The notes beneath the pieces were generated by a model that had not been told where the DNA came from, searched no databases, and saw only the letters and a list, made by a program, of their open reading frames with translations. The position numbers and the translations under genes were made by a program. 64,000 nucleotides of DNA. Origin: Liolophura sinensis. Lineage: Eukaryota; Mollusca; Polyplacophora; Chitonida; Chitonidae. Shown piece after piece: positions 1 through 11,185 of this stretch (position 1 is its first letter; every line of letters begins with the position of its first letter). The DNA lies in the NCBI RefSeq assembly GCF_032854445.1, contig NC_088297.1, forward strand, positions 14,003,335 to 14,067,334, read 5' to 3'.

Positions 1-369
1 CATATGTGTACAAAATTGTAAGTATCATTTTTGATTTTCATTTTGCGTTTCTTTTTTAGAAGAGTGTATTTCAGTATTTACATAAGTACTTAGAAGAAAA
101 CCTTAACTGATGTTAAATGACAAGATGACATATGACTCTTTGACAGAATATCTCACTGTCGTCGTTGCCCTGGTTTTGCTCGCTATGCTGTAGACATTCG
201 TATTGCAAGATGTTATATGTACAAGACTATAAAATAAACGACATGTTCTTTTTCTTGTGACGTTTCACTGACACAAATCACACTACCCCGAATTGTTTCC
301 CAAGAGTTAGAAAACGGCTTTCAAACCTGGCAATTTTTTTTGCAAAGTTTTTGAAAATACGCTTTTTTC
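1..369. other. Anonymous AT-rich sequence
   Basis: I see no gene, RNA or recognisable repeat here. The few short open frames show no family resemblance. Confidence 0.5.
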
Positions 370-541
370 TAGCATGGTCGCTCCCTCTCCGGAAGTTTTT
401 GCAGCAACATGCTGATGATCGTGGGTTTCCCCCGGGCTCTGTCCGGTTTCCTTCCACCATAATCTTGGCTGCCGTCGTATAAGTGAAATATTCTTGAGTT
501 AGACGATACCTAGTAGAATACCAATCAAATAAGTAAATACT
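370..541 (+). mobile_element. tRNA-derived SINE, 5'-truncated copy
   Basis: This is the 3' two thirds of the SINE seen full length at 1,257, 27,804 and 61,515. It shares the blocks GGTCGTGGGTTTCCCC-like, GTCGTATAAGTGAAATATTC and a terminal run close to AATCAAATAAGTAAATA. The tRNA-like head is missing. Retroposed SINEs are often 5'-truncated. The copy is diverged and non-coding. Confidence 0.75.
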
Positions 542-699
542 TAGGAGTCAGGCATAAAGAATCAGTCAGTCAAAAGACAATCAATCTTAATCAATCAGCT
601 TCCTAGAATTACCTTAAATGCTGTGACGACACGACAACCAGACAATGCAACGGTACATCTTATCTGGACGTATATTTCTATAAAGACCGAAATGGTTCC

Positions 700-1985
700 T
701 TTCACGCAGTTTCTCGACTTTTCGACAAGATTGATAGTTTTAATTTTGTCATTGTAAATTTTCCTTACGCGGCAATATACGGAAGGGCCCTGCATACGGC
801 GTGTAGATACCTGGCTTTGTAGAATTTGTTAGAACCTGTGTTATGTGACGATTTCAATCAACGTCACAAGTTATTACCCCAAACAAACTACTGTGTCAAG
901 GCAATTCTATCGAAAACCTTCAGTTTTCTTAAGTTTTACAATAAGTATAATTCCCCTGTAAGTAAATGTGGACAGAGAGTCCGGAATCTCTGGCGCTGTG
1001 CTTCACATTTGTGTCTTATACCGCTTAACACGGGGCTAGGGGCGGTCTATTCATCCTGTTGAATTAGCCCACCACTTTGGATATCTGAACAATCGCAATC
1101 AAAACTTAACTGACATATATATTCCATTATCGACAATGGATATTTTAACATAATACACTACATGAATACTGATTTCACCCAGTCGTTGTTTCTTTCCACC
1201 ATCACTGAAAACTATAGACCCCTTCTTTTTGCATGATTCTGTCCTATTTTCGTACTGGGGCCTGTGGCTCAGTTGGTTAGAGCGCTAGCGCAGTGTAATG
1301 ACCCAGGGGTCTCTCACCAATGCTGTCACTATGAGTTCAAGTCCAGCTCATGCTGGCTTTCTCTCGTGGGAAGGTCTTTTAGCAACCTGCGGATGGTCGT
1401 GGGTTTCCCCGAGCTGTCCCCGGTTTCCACGAACCATAATGCTGCCCGTCGTCGTATAAGTGAAATATTCTTGAGTACGGCGTAAAACACGAATAAATAA
1501 ATATTTATATATATATCGTACTTTATATACTTCCTTAGTTGTTTGATAGTTTGCGTTAAGCGTCGTTTTGGGAACTGGTCTTGCATTTATTAACCTGGAA
1601 GGTCCGTATTCTTTGACGCTTGGTACGCTAATGTCTTTTTCGGCGCTTAGATTTCATTATTGAGGGCGGACGATGGAGTATCCCTGACACATTTGTGGTC
1701 AGTCGCCGCCTGGAACCGCGTGATTTAGTAAATCCAGCAGGTCGATATTGACTAAAACCACCCTTTTTTCGTTAAAAATCGCACCCTTTTTGTTAATCTT
1801 TACTCTGGTATTCTAAATCAGCTAGTGTGAAAACAAGCGGTTCTGAAAGTCGAGTGGGCTTCACCTGTCTTCTGTTACTTTTTTTTATAATTAAAAATTT
1901 GTGACATAGATTGAAATCATCACATTTTTACAGGATGTAACAAATGCTATAAGATTGAGGCTAATGTCATATATGGGGTGGGCAT
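700..1985. repeat. Family A dispersed repeat, copy 1
   Basis: About 1 kb of non-coding sequence is repeated at 62,490-63,120 in the same order and orientation. Shared landmarks are the edge GGGCCCTGCATACGGCGTG at 785 and the core TACCGCTTAACACGGGGC at 1,020. A block near 1,170-1,250 and 1,516-1,640 is also shared and is interrupted by a SINE. A right-edge-like segment (GTGACATAGATTGAAATCAT, 1,902) resembles 45,741 and 61,469. No transposase is encoded. The other copies carry inverted arms, so this looks like a non-autonomous terminal-inverted-repeat or foldback element. Exact ends are uncertain. Confidence 0.6.
1257..1515 (+). mobile_element. Full-length tRNA-derived SINE with target-site duplication
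   Basis: The head is tRNA-like: an A-box-type stretch (GGCTCAGTTGGTTAGAG) and a B-box-type GAGTTCAAGTCC. It is followed by the SINE body (GTCGTATAAGTGAAATATTC, GAGTACGGCGTAAAACAC) and an AATAAATAAATA tail. The 7-bp duplication TCGTACT flanks it at 1,250-1,256 and 1,516-1,522. Family A at 63,009 carries the same site unfilled, so the boundaries are well supported. It is not a functional tRNA gene: the cloverleaf is incomplete and the unit is repeated through the window with a common 3' body. Confidence 0.88.
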
Positions 1986-1999
1986 AAAAATATGGACCG

Positions 2000-2615
2000 T
2001 ACTTTGACACTCAGTATCTCCGAAACCCTCTAACGTTAGCTTCTAATAATTTACACACTCAAAAGCCATTATGTCCTAAGTATACATGTAGAAGCAGAAG
2101 CAAAACAGCATCCAATGAATTCTGAACACGTCATTTCTTTTAGGAAATAGCCGCAGGATCACAGTCCTATTTTCTTCATACGGTACACATAGACACATTA
2201 TTTTGTACAGTGACAATGACGACGACAACGACGACGGCGGTTCAAGAAATTCCTTGGTAGTATTCAGGATTCTACAAGGATTTGGTTGATGAAAAACTTT
2301 TAATCACTGTTTAGTCTCTGATACGTAACTCTCACGTTTTTACTCGTCACAACACCTCCTGCCACGCCCTGGTTTTGGCTGACTCTAAAACCTTAACTTA
2401 AACATCAAAACCTAACCGATAACATGGTCGACATGGACTATATCATTCTGAACTCAACATACCGGACCCTTAAATGTGAAGCATAATGTCGGCGAAACAT
2501 TTAAACTTAGACACTAATACACAATACTAGTAACACAAACATGAATAGTTACAATGTCCATTCTGAACTGAAATCATTCCTATTAACATTTCTCCTATTC
2601 ACAAAGGGGAAAATG
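2000..2615 (-). other. Possible BEL/Pao 3' untranslated region and LTR
   Basis: Read on the minus strand, this follows the integrase stop and is where a 3' LTR should lie. A candidate 3' edge is the CACTGTACA stretch near 2,205, preceded by a GTCGTCGTTGTCGTC microsatellite. I found no matching 5' LTR upstream of gag, so the LTR call cannot be tested inside the window. No other gene is visible here. Confidence 0.3.
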
Positions 2616-3710
2616 TCACTCATATGCCGGCTCAAGCAGACATAGCTTATGAACCGGTCTTCTCAACAGACTTCCTCTGGGCATTAACTCAACGGATCTG
2701 ACAAGCCCGTCACTTCCGGGAAAGGTTTTCTGAATCCTTCCTAGTGGCCATTCTCTCCTATGGGTGTTCTCGTCCATAATGAGAAAAATATGACCCTGAC
2801 AGAAATTCCGTTTAGGTTTCAACCATTTCTGACAAATCTGCAACGTTGGTAAATATTCGCATACCCAACGCTTCCAAAAACAGTCTGGGAGGAACTGTAG
2901 GTGTTTCCATTTCATTCGATATGAATCCCCCTTGCGAAATATTCCAGAAAGCATTTCAGGACCCGCTCGTAACAAAAGCAGATGGTTTTGTGTTAAGGGT
3001 TCATCATCTTTGGGATTGTCCGACTGCGTTGTGATGGGTCTGCTGTTTACAATGGCCTCTATTTCACACAGAAGTGTATTGAGACTTTCATCATCCAAAC
3101 ACTGTCCGGTTAGCATGGAATTCATCACCTTCCTCACAGTCCTAATTTGGCGCTCCCAAATACCACCCATATGGGGGGCCGTCGGTGGGTGGAACTGCCA
3201 TTGTATTTCCTTTTGTCTTATGTAGGAGTTTATCTTCTGATGATTCCACGTTTGAATAGCCGAATTCAACTCCCTTTCGCCACCTCTAAAATTCGACCCA
3301 TTGTCGGATCTTATCCTTTCAGGTCGTCCTCTTTTGATTTCAAAGCAATCCGTATTCATCGAATCAAGCGTCTCAATATGTATTGCCCTCGTAGTTAAAC
3401 AAGTAAATAGACAAACATATCTCTTCACCTGGACCCGGCCCCGTTTGATTACAAAGGGGCCAAAACAGTCAATTCCGGTGTAACTCAGGTCACACTGTGT
3501 ATCCCAACGAACTCCTAGAGCTCTTTCCAAAGGGAGGCTGTTGCTGTTGAGATCTATTGCCGAAACTGCTTTCGTCCGTAGATAAACTGGGATCGACTCC
3601 AGCAATTTTCTGCTATTGCTTATCCATTTGGTAAGTTTGAAACCACCTCTCCGGAGCAGTTCATTCAAGTCTTGAACCAGGTCGATGGCTTCCTTCTCCG
3701 TGGGTACAGA
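2616..3710 (-). pseudogene. BEL/Pao integrase core with C-terminal DUF5641-like region
   Basis: The open frame continues in phase from the reverse transcriptase across one stop. It begins with the RT connection region (RRGGFKLTKWISNSR, ALGVRWDTQCD). It then passes directly into the integrase core start YTGIDCFGPF. The RNase H domain and zinc-binding integrase N-terminus, normally several hundred residues, are absent, and the join is in frame. Core acidic motifs are visible (TGIDCFGP, IRSDNGSNF), but about ten residues are missing between them. The C-terminal part (REWPLGRI, DGLVRSVEL) matches the DUF5641 region typical of BEL/Pao pol. It would act in cDNA insertion if intact. With the missing domains it is a relic. 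Confidence 0.88.
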
Positions 3711-4451
3711 TTACAAGCAGTCGTCAACGTAAAAATTCTCTAATACGGCCTGTATTGCATTTTCCGGAAAGTCTTCGGTATTGTCTAAAGCTGTACGTCT
3801 GACCGCAAAACTTGCACAACTTGGGCTCCAGACTCCCCCAAACATCCGGTAAATCTCTGGCTCTTGAGATACGTCACCACCAGGCCACCACAGAAACCGC
3901 AGTGCATCTCTGTCCTCCGGTGCGACCTTAACTGGATGAAACATACTCTCTATATCACACATCAAAGCAATATTTTCCTGATGAAATCTCAGGAGTACAT
4001 CTTTTACTTTATTAGTTAGGTCAGGGACCTGTAATACAGGGTCATTCAAACTGATTTCATTTAACTTCGCCGAGCAGTCAAAAACTATTCGCAGTTTATC
4101 AGGCTTACTTTCACTTGTTACTGGATGATGTGTGAGATACCAAGCTGATATCTGCTGCTTTGTAGTGTCTTCTTCTGGAACCTTCTCGGCGTATCCTTTA
4201 TCAAAAAGTTCCTGCATTCCCGACTTGTATTTCTCATACAACATCTTGCTTCTGAACAAATTTCTCCTCAAATTATCAAGTCTTGATTCCGCTAGACAGT
4301 AGTTGTATGACAAACATGGTGGTCTGCTTTTAAATGGAATGGACATTTCGTAATGACCATCTGTCATCTTGATACTGTCATTCCAAATGTCAATCACGCG
4401 TTTATATTCTAGTGACATCTCCCGAACGTCTGCTTCAAACATATTTAATTT
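3711..4451 (-). pseudogene. BEL/Pao reverse transcriptase domain
   Basis: About 245 residues of BEL/Pao reverse transcriptase. Visible motifs are WYLTHHPV, LRIVFDCSAK, DIESMFHPVKV (the first catalytic aspartate block), LRFLWW and the catalytic YVDD box (NFYVDDCL). A TAA at 3,711-3,713 follows directly after YVDDCL, and the frame then continues without shift into the next segment. A TGA at 4,452-4,454 separates it from the protease, again without frame change. The enzyme would copy element RNA in cytoplasmic particles. The few stops in an otherwise open frame suggest fairly recent loss of function. Confidence 0.92.
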
Positions 4452-5078
4452 TCAAAACTTTTCAATCTGCCTTTCTACTTCTTGGTCAACCTGCACAATG
4501 TTGGAAATGGCTGTTCCACGTAACCCTCTGTTTAACCGGCCATTCAATGTCCAGCCAAATACTGTCCTGGTAGCATAGGGTTGACTTGCTTCTCCTGTCC
4601 TGATTTTAATAGGAGCTAACGCCATTGGATTATCTCGGTCAATTAAAAGGGTAACATCCGTCTTGTCAGCAGATGGTAGATGTATTCCTTGTAGGTGTGG
4701 CCACTTGTCCACATCTTCTTGTGATACAGTGCTGTCCTCTAATACAGGCAGCTTAGAAACTACAAATACGTGGGGAAGGTGCATCAATTATCTGCCTTTA
4801 ACGTCACTAATATCCAAAGAAACAAGCGTTGTATCCGATTTGCTATTTTCAGATAAAAGCCTGGTAAGTGAGAGTGTTGTCCTTGAACCTTGCAGGCTAA
4901 GTTGATCAGCTAACGCCTGTGAGCAAAACGTATGTGTGCTACCGCTGTCAAGTACCACCTTCGTTATAATATATCTCCGGTGATCCTTTGTCTTCACCAA
5001 AACAGAACAATAGGCAACGCTGTCCTTGTGTCCCCAATACGAGCGATGCCACACATTGAAATACTGGCAGCAGGGCAT
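4452..5078 (-). pseudogene. BEL/Pao aspartic protease domain (DUF1758-type)
   Basis: The segment opens with a short lead and then VLDSGSTHTFCSQALAD, the D-S-G active-site loop of the retropepsin-like DUF1758 domain. The rest follows in the same frame after a TAA at 4,788-4,790 (LMHLPHVFVV, TLLIDRDNP, TVFGWTLNGR). It is in the same frame as the downstream reverse transcriptase. The domain cleaves the Gag-Pol polyprotein in active elements. The in-frame stop makes this copy inactive as assembled. Confidence 0.85.
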
Positions 5079-6653
5079 TGACTGTCAATCACATTATTTG
5101 AACTCTGGGTTTTTCTGTTGCTGTCCACCAATGTCTCACTTAGTAGGTTATTTTGGCGTCTGCCACCCATGTGTAATAATCTCGAATGTTTCTTGTCACA
5201 ACCACTGATATTGCACATACTAGACTTCGTGCATGCATAGGACATATGCTTGGGTGAAAAACAATTAAAGCATAATTTGTTTGTTTTCACGAACTCAAAC
5301 CTCTTTTCAACACTCAGCTGTTTGGAGCTGACACAAACAAAGATGGCGTGGTCTCCTGAGCAGTATCTACAAGGTGGATATTTGCTTGACTGTCTTTAAG
5401 GCTGAATGCCTGGTGCTGATTTGATATCATTATTCGCTTGCACAATAAAGCTGGCACTACAGGAATTATTTTCGTAACTGAATTTCTGTGACTTGTCTTT
5501 AAAGTTCCCCTTGTTAGTACTGGTGCCAAAAACTGGGTCACTGGCTTCTTCAGCGACCATGTCAATGAAATCTACAAGCTGATTTATGTCAGGATAACAA
5601 TAATTCCTCCTTACATGTTTGACGGCATCTGTTCGCCATCTATTTTGCAGATATGGAGGTAACTTGTTAACCATTTTACTCATCCTTATTTGATTATCTA
5701 CCTCGCTCAATCGCCCCTTTGCTGTCATTGTCACAACACAACTAAGTACGTTATCTGCATATTTCTGTAGAGCTGTGTTGTCACCATATTTCAGACAGGG
5801 GCCTTCAGTAACCTTTGTAATCCATCTTTACAAACTGGTTACCAAAATGACTTAACAGCAGTTTTCTGGCCTCGGCATAATCTTGTTCTGGTTCCATTAC
5901 AGGACAACATTCGATTACTTCTAGGGCCTTATTGGTGCAATACTGGAAAATATTGGATCTACATCAAATTTCATAAGCTCCGTCCTGGGAAGCTGAATGA
6001 CATCTAACATTTGTTTCCGCAGGGCAAGAACTTGATCATTTACATGTCCTTGGCTTATTCCGTCACTTGTGGCACTGATTTGCTGTCTTGTCATTACTGT
6101 TTCGTGGTGAGGTATGCCAGCATTATTTTGAGATTTGAGGATTACCTGCAGCTCTTTTACCAGACCTATAATCCGTTGAATCATTCCGAATATCACTGTC
6201 AAAGTCACTTGACTGATCTTTGACCTCTGTCTGTGACATATCTCCTTGTGGTGTTTGACCCAAAAGCTTCACGTGCATTTCGTCAGAGCGGCTACCCCTA
6301 CAGACGGGAGATAACGTTATTGGCCTTTCACGAGCGGTATTACAGCTAAATTCCGCCAACACCTGCTCTTCGGCTTCAGCAGCTGCTATTTTTGTTTCTA
6401 AAGTCAACATTTCATTTAACTGTTCAAGCTCCATTTGTTTGCGGCTTAATTCTTAGTGCTTTCTCAATGCCTCAGCACGCACCATTAATACGGCCCTTTT
6501 AGCATCCGCCTTAGCTCTTGAGCTTATTGTGGAACAAACATTACTGCCAACTAGGCTAGCCGAATCATCACATTTAATGTCTATATCGCCATTCGAAGAC
6601 TTTGGCCGAATATCTCTATCTTTCCACATTGCTACATCAGATTTAAGCAACAG
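4994..6653 (-). pseudogene. BEL/Pao gag, central and C-terminal part
   Basis: The region carries several frame changes. From its upstream end it has a hydrophilic stretch (CDDSASLVGSN), a coiled-coil-like charged helix (LEQLNEMLTLETKIAAAEAE), and the DUF1759-like start (QLPRTELMKFDVDP). About 35 residues are then missing before the next recognisable segment (KALEVIECCPVMEPEQ). It continues with LPPYLQNRWRTDAVKH and ends in a zinc knuckle of the form CX2CX4HX4C (CFNCFSPKHMSYAC, 5,280-5,230). Gag forms the particle and binds RNA. The frame changes and the deletion leave it non-functional. Confidence 0.75.
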
Positions 6654-7431
6654 GGGCCAATTTCATAAAGCTGCGTACATAAAAGGAATAAAATTACCGT
6701 ACGGAAAATTTACGCAAGTGCATTTGCCAAGTCAACACCAATTTCATAAACCTCTCCGTATAAATTAGCGTAAATTTCTCCGTACTTTTCTCCGTAAAAG
6801 CAGGTCCATTTTTGGATGTCGTTATGGATAGACGTGTTACGACAATCAGAAATGAGTGAGCGCTTATGCAGGCGGGTAGATCCCGCCGCTGCTTGTGCAA
6901 GGTGCTTGTATGCCAGAGGTACGCCGGCTTAATTTCATTGTCACCTGTTGGGATATTCATTTCAAATCATTACTTTTGTACTTTCAGTTTACAGCCCAGC
7001 TGGTTTTGATGAAGTTTAATGTGATAGCGCTGGAAGTTCAGTGAGTTTTTGTAGTGCAGCTGATAGATAACATACTCGGGTGTGACGTCAGGCGGGAAGA
7101 AAATGGCGGTCCGAAGTTGACAACACGAATTGATGACCAAGAGGTTAGAAATACTCAGATATGGAAGAGTATAAGGTATTATTTACAACTGGATTAGGTA
7201 AAACAGATCGTTGAGGTAAGTTACTGCTTGTATCCGTGTATTTTATGAACTGACACATGTTTATTTCCTCAGGGTACACCGGTTACGCAAGACTTCAGAT
7301 GGAAAACGAAAAGGTTTTCAAGGAGTCGTGCAATGACATATCAGATTTCCTCTGCTTGTTAACCGTGCAAATATTCTACTCTACAAATACCACCGTACCG
7401 CATAGTGTTTAGTTGATGTGGTTTCATTTTT

Positions 7432-7456
7432 GGGGGGGGGGGGTGGGGGGGGGGGA
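7432..7456. repeat. Poly-G tract
   Basis: Two long G runs are separated by a single T, 118 bp before the Myb/SANT start codon. Such tracts can form four-stranded structures and are prone to length error in assembly. Confidence 0.8.
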
Positions 7457-7573
7457 GGCACAAGAAATTGCTTTACATTGCCTTGTGACATGATAATAAA
7501 TCAGCAGATTAACTGGTTGCTATGAATTATGGGAAATTGACATTGACAGCTGTCGTTTGTTACTTCAATCATC

Positions 7574-10500
7574 ATGGCATTGAATGTTGTAAAGAAGGCA
7601 AAGAAGCCTAATTGGGAGTCCAGGGCGACCAAGTCCTTGGTCATGGCCCTTGAGGATCATGACCACGTTATTAAGGCAAAGTTTGGTAAACATGTGACCA
7701 AATCTGAGAAGAACAGGGCTTGGAATGAGATATACCAAAGGTACCTTAAGCCCAAATATTAATGCTGCAATAGGCTGTTTCAGTGTTTTGAAGTTCCCGT
7801 AGCTTAATCTGTGTTTAATCTTCAAACATATCAGTACCTTGGTGCTGCCATTCCTAATTTTGACCTAAAAATGGATTTATGAGGGCAAAAATAGGCTGAA
7901 AAAAGGGAGTAAATAATTATGATATCACATTCTTAGTGTGTTTTGGAATTGAAAAGGATTGTCTGTCCTCTTGTGTCCTTTTAAACTGAAGGCTACTCAC
8001 ATCCACACAGTGTCATGTGAAAACAACATTAAAATTAAAATAAACCCGATAAATTCTAAGAGATGCAAGATTGTTTTAAAAATGTTGTTTTTACACCTGG
8101 CATGGTATTTCCTGCCCTGGCAGAAGTAAAAACTATCTACAATACATATCTGTTATTATTTCTAAACTAAGAACTTCTGATATCAATGTTTTGGTTAAGT
8201 GAATTGATAAATCAGGATTCACCTTTGGAAACTGTGTTTTCATTTTAATTCACATACTTATATCTTCATGGTATATATGTGAATACGGCTTCCTCTCTGG
8301 CCGTCCTTGCAAAGGTCTGCCAGCATCCTGTGGATGGTCATGGGTTTCCCCTGGGCTAAGCCTGGCTTCCTCCCACTTTAATGCTGGTTGCCATCGTATG
8401 GGGGTAATATCCTTGAGTACCGTTTAAAACAGCAATCAAATAAATAAATAAATGAACATTTGTGAATATTATTTCAGTTTGTCCTTTTCTTTGATTTACC
8501 TAGTTTTGGTGACAAGTACAATCAAATCTGGATATTATGTTTCTATTTAGAATGCATTGTGCAATATTATTGTTTCATAGAGTGAACAGTGTGACGAAAG
8601 TTGAGAGGACAGTGGAGGAAATCAAGAAAAAGTGGAGTGACCTGTCAAGTCAGGTTAAGCGCAAAGAGGCTAGGAGGAGGGCAGATGCCAGAAAGACTGG
8701 AGGAGGGGCTCCCATGGAGGAGCCATCTGATATGGAATTAAAGGTGTGACACAAACTCCGAGATTCGTAATAAATAAATCCCTGTTGTCACTATAATAGT
8801 GTCAAACGAAAAGTTTTTACACAGCAAAGGCCTTGTTACTCTTGTCAGTGAGGGCTTTCTGATGATTTCCTTCAGGGTATGCATATTTTCTCCCCTACAG
8901 ACTTCAGCACTATTTTAGCTTAATACTCCTTTAATGATTATGACATATTAAAAAATTTAGTACAGATAAATGCATGTTAGTAAAATGCATATATATATTC
9001 AAGCTGTTTTAGGCTTAAACAAAAACATTTGACAGCTCCTAAAATATATTTTCCATGTGTCTCAAAGGAAAGTTACGATGAAATTTTATTGGTTTCAATT
9101 GCAGATAATAGCTTTACTGGGAGACACTGCAATAGAGGGGGTGTCTCAGGGAGTTGACACTTTACAAGGTAGTTTAGATAACGGTATAATATTGTCCATT
9201 ACTGTCAGTGTGGCCCTGGCAAAAATATTAAGTGGTTGATATCGCTAGTGTGGCTGCTTGTACCGTCTCTTAATTTTTCGCAGAACGCCACTTGACTTGT
9301 TTTTCATCACTATGATATACCAATGATTTACTGTAAGTTTCAGTATGGAAAAGTTAATGAATATTTTGCCAAAGATGGGTGCTTTACCTAGACACTCCAG
9401 TTTGCTCCACCCATAAAACTAATCGGCATCATATAAGTAAAAAATTCCTGAGTATGGCATGAAATAATATGGAAGTAATAAATAAAATAAGCATGTGGCT
9501 TGGTTAGGTATCAATCACAGTGTTTTGGGCTGGTCAAGTTAGTGTCTCTCTAACTCACACATAGGGAAGTCTTTGTTACAATCAATGTTCAGATGCTTTT
9601 CCATATGAACTGTCTGCCATTAGAATGCTGATGAATGGACTAAAACAAGTTTAGTTGAACAAATGCAAATGACTTGCCAAATGTTTATTTGTAGATGACT
9701 GTTGTGAAGATGAACCTGCCATGGGTGAAGGCACCCAAACAACACCATCTGAACCAGGTACATTGTCATTGTATATAAGTATATTCACAATATTGGTTCA
9801 AAAATGTGCAAATGTTATGTACAGTACACTGATATGTTTACAAATCCTCCTTCATCAGATCTCTTATTTGCATTACAGATTTTGTTATTCTACTCAGTTT
9901 ATACAAAATTAATGACCAGTTTCGCTGGGCAAACAATTACAGTCTATAAAATAAAGAGATGTGTCAGGTACACAGTTAAGCGAGAAATACACTTTCTACT
10001 CTTAATTAACATAGCTCCTGTACTAGACACATTTGATTTGCAACGGATTCCTGTTTTTGAAATATGCCTACAGAACCATCAACCTCACCCATGCATTTGA
10101 AGATTATGCTATCCAGCCTAGTGAAACGCCATCTGCTGTGCAAGGTAATGACTATTGCAACGATTCTATAAAATAACTCACATATACACACATGAAGGTG
10201 ATAGTAATACTGTTATTTTCATAACAAAATGCTGCCAGACAAAAACACAAAAAAAGAATGACTGTGTCGCCACTAGATTTTTAATGAGCATACTTTTAGA
10301 ACACCTGTCACCCTATGCTGTGAGTTCTTGGGTTGAGACCTTGATGCCTTATTCACAAGGTCCAGAAAAATTCTAGTACAAGACAAGCAATGTAAATGTT
10401 ATCCAAAGCCTGGCAGACTTGGATGTGGAACCCCAAAATGCAAACGGTAATGTCAATTGTCTGTCCACTGTTTGGTGCTGTCCTGATCATTTGAAGTGTT

Positions 10501-11028
10501 GTCTGCAAAACAAAGGTGCATGGAGAGTGATTCCATTTCAACTGTTTGGTTTTGCCTATTTGGTTAAGATGTTATCTGTTATTAATACTCCGGAATATCT
10601 ATGATAAGCTTCATTTCTTGGATTTTAGTAATTCCTTGACTGATTACTTAATCAGTGAATGGCAGATCATGGGACATACATTAATCTTTTTGTTTCCTAG
10701 TGTAACTTTTACCAGCGTACCATATACTAACATTACTGATTCGTAGCTAAAGCAGTATTGTACAGATTTTGCATGATTTTTTGTTATGTTAATAGTTCTG
10801 CAAAACAAGGTGAATGTTCCCACAGCAAAGAAAGTTCCACCTACACAGACGGATAGGCTGGAAGAACTCGAGAAACAAAGGCTGGCGGTCGAGAGGGAAA
10901 GGCTTCAGATCGAGAAGGCACGTTTCACTCTGGAGCAACACAGGTTTAACTTTGCTGTTGCCCAGAGTGGAATTAGCGAATGGCCAGATTTGGCCACTAT
11001 TTTGCTTCAACAGAGCCACAACAACTGA
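7574..11028 (+). CDS. Harbinger Myb/SANT-like DNA-binding accessory protein, seven exons
   Basis: Exons deduced from GT/AG borders and phase are 7,574-7,740, 8,581-8,743, 9,105-9,168, 9,695-9,757, 10,103-10,144, 10,417-10,446 and 10,826-11,028. They total 732 nt, giving 243 residues with no stop. Exons 1-2 encode a Myb/SANT-like domain (KPNWESRATKSLVMAL at the start; VEEIKKKWSDLSSQVKRK; the family signature ARKTGGGAP). Exon 3 has LLGDTAIEGVSQGVDT, then an acidic linker, and the last exon is a charged helix (LEELEKQRLAVERERLQIEK). In PIF/Harbinger elements this second protein binds DNA and helps the transposase enter the nucleus and act. Small exons 5 and 6 rest only on splice and phase fit. 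The gene looks intact. Confidence 0.8.
8285..8457 (+). mobile_element. 5'-truncated SINE in intron 1 of the Myb/SANT gene
   Basis: It shares the SINE 3' body (GGATGGTCATGGGTTTCCCC, CCTTGAGTACCGTTTAAAAC) and an AAATAAATAAATAAATGAA tail. The tRNA head is missing. It lies between exons 1 and 2. Confidence 0.75.
9400..9492 (+). mobile_element. SINE 3' fragment in intron 3
   Basis: A decayed 3' end of the same SINE family (CATATAAGTAAAAAATTCC, GAGTATGGCATGAAATAA) with an AATAAATAAAATA tail. The sequence is too diverged to see a duplication. Confidence 0.5.
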
Positions 11029-11037
11029 TATGTTACT

Positions 11038-11185
11038 CTCATTTATTCATTTATTTATTTGATCGGTGTTTTAAGCCGTACTCAAGAATGTTTCACTTAT
11101 ACGACAGCGACCAGCATTATGGTGGGAGGAAACCAGGCATAGCCTGGGGGAAACCTACAACCATCCACGGGTTACTGTAAATGAC
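11038..11185 (-). mobile_element. 5'-truncated SINE after the Myb/SANT stop codon
   Basis: A reverse-strand copy beginning with the tail ATTTATTCATTTATTTATTT and continuing through the complement of the SINE body (GTACTCAAGAATGTTTCAC, GGTGGGAGGAAACC). It starts about 10 bp after the end of the Myb/SANT gene, so it may lie in its 3' untranslated region. Confidence 0.75.

Noticed and set aside
1262-1350. tRNA gene candidate (also at 28,068-27,980 and 61,515-61,600)
   Set aside because: The A- and B-box-like parts belong to SINE heads: the same 3' body and tail follow in each copy and insertion duplications flank them.
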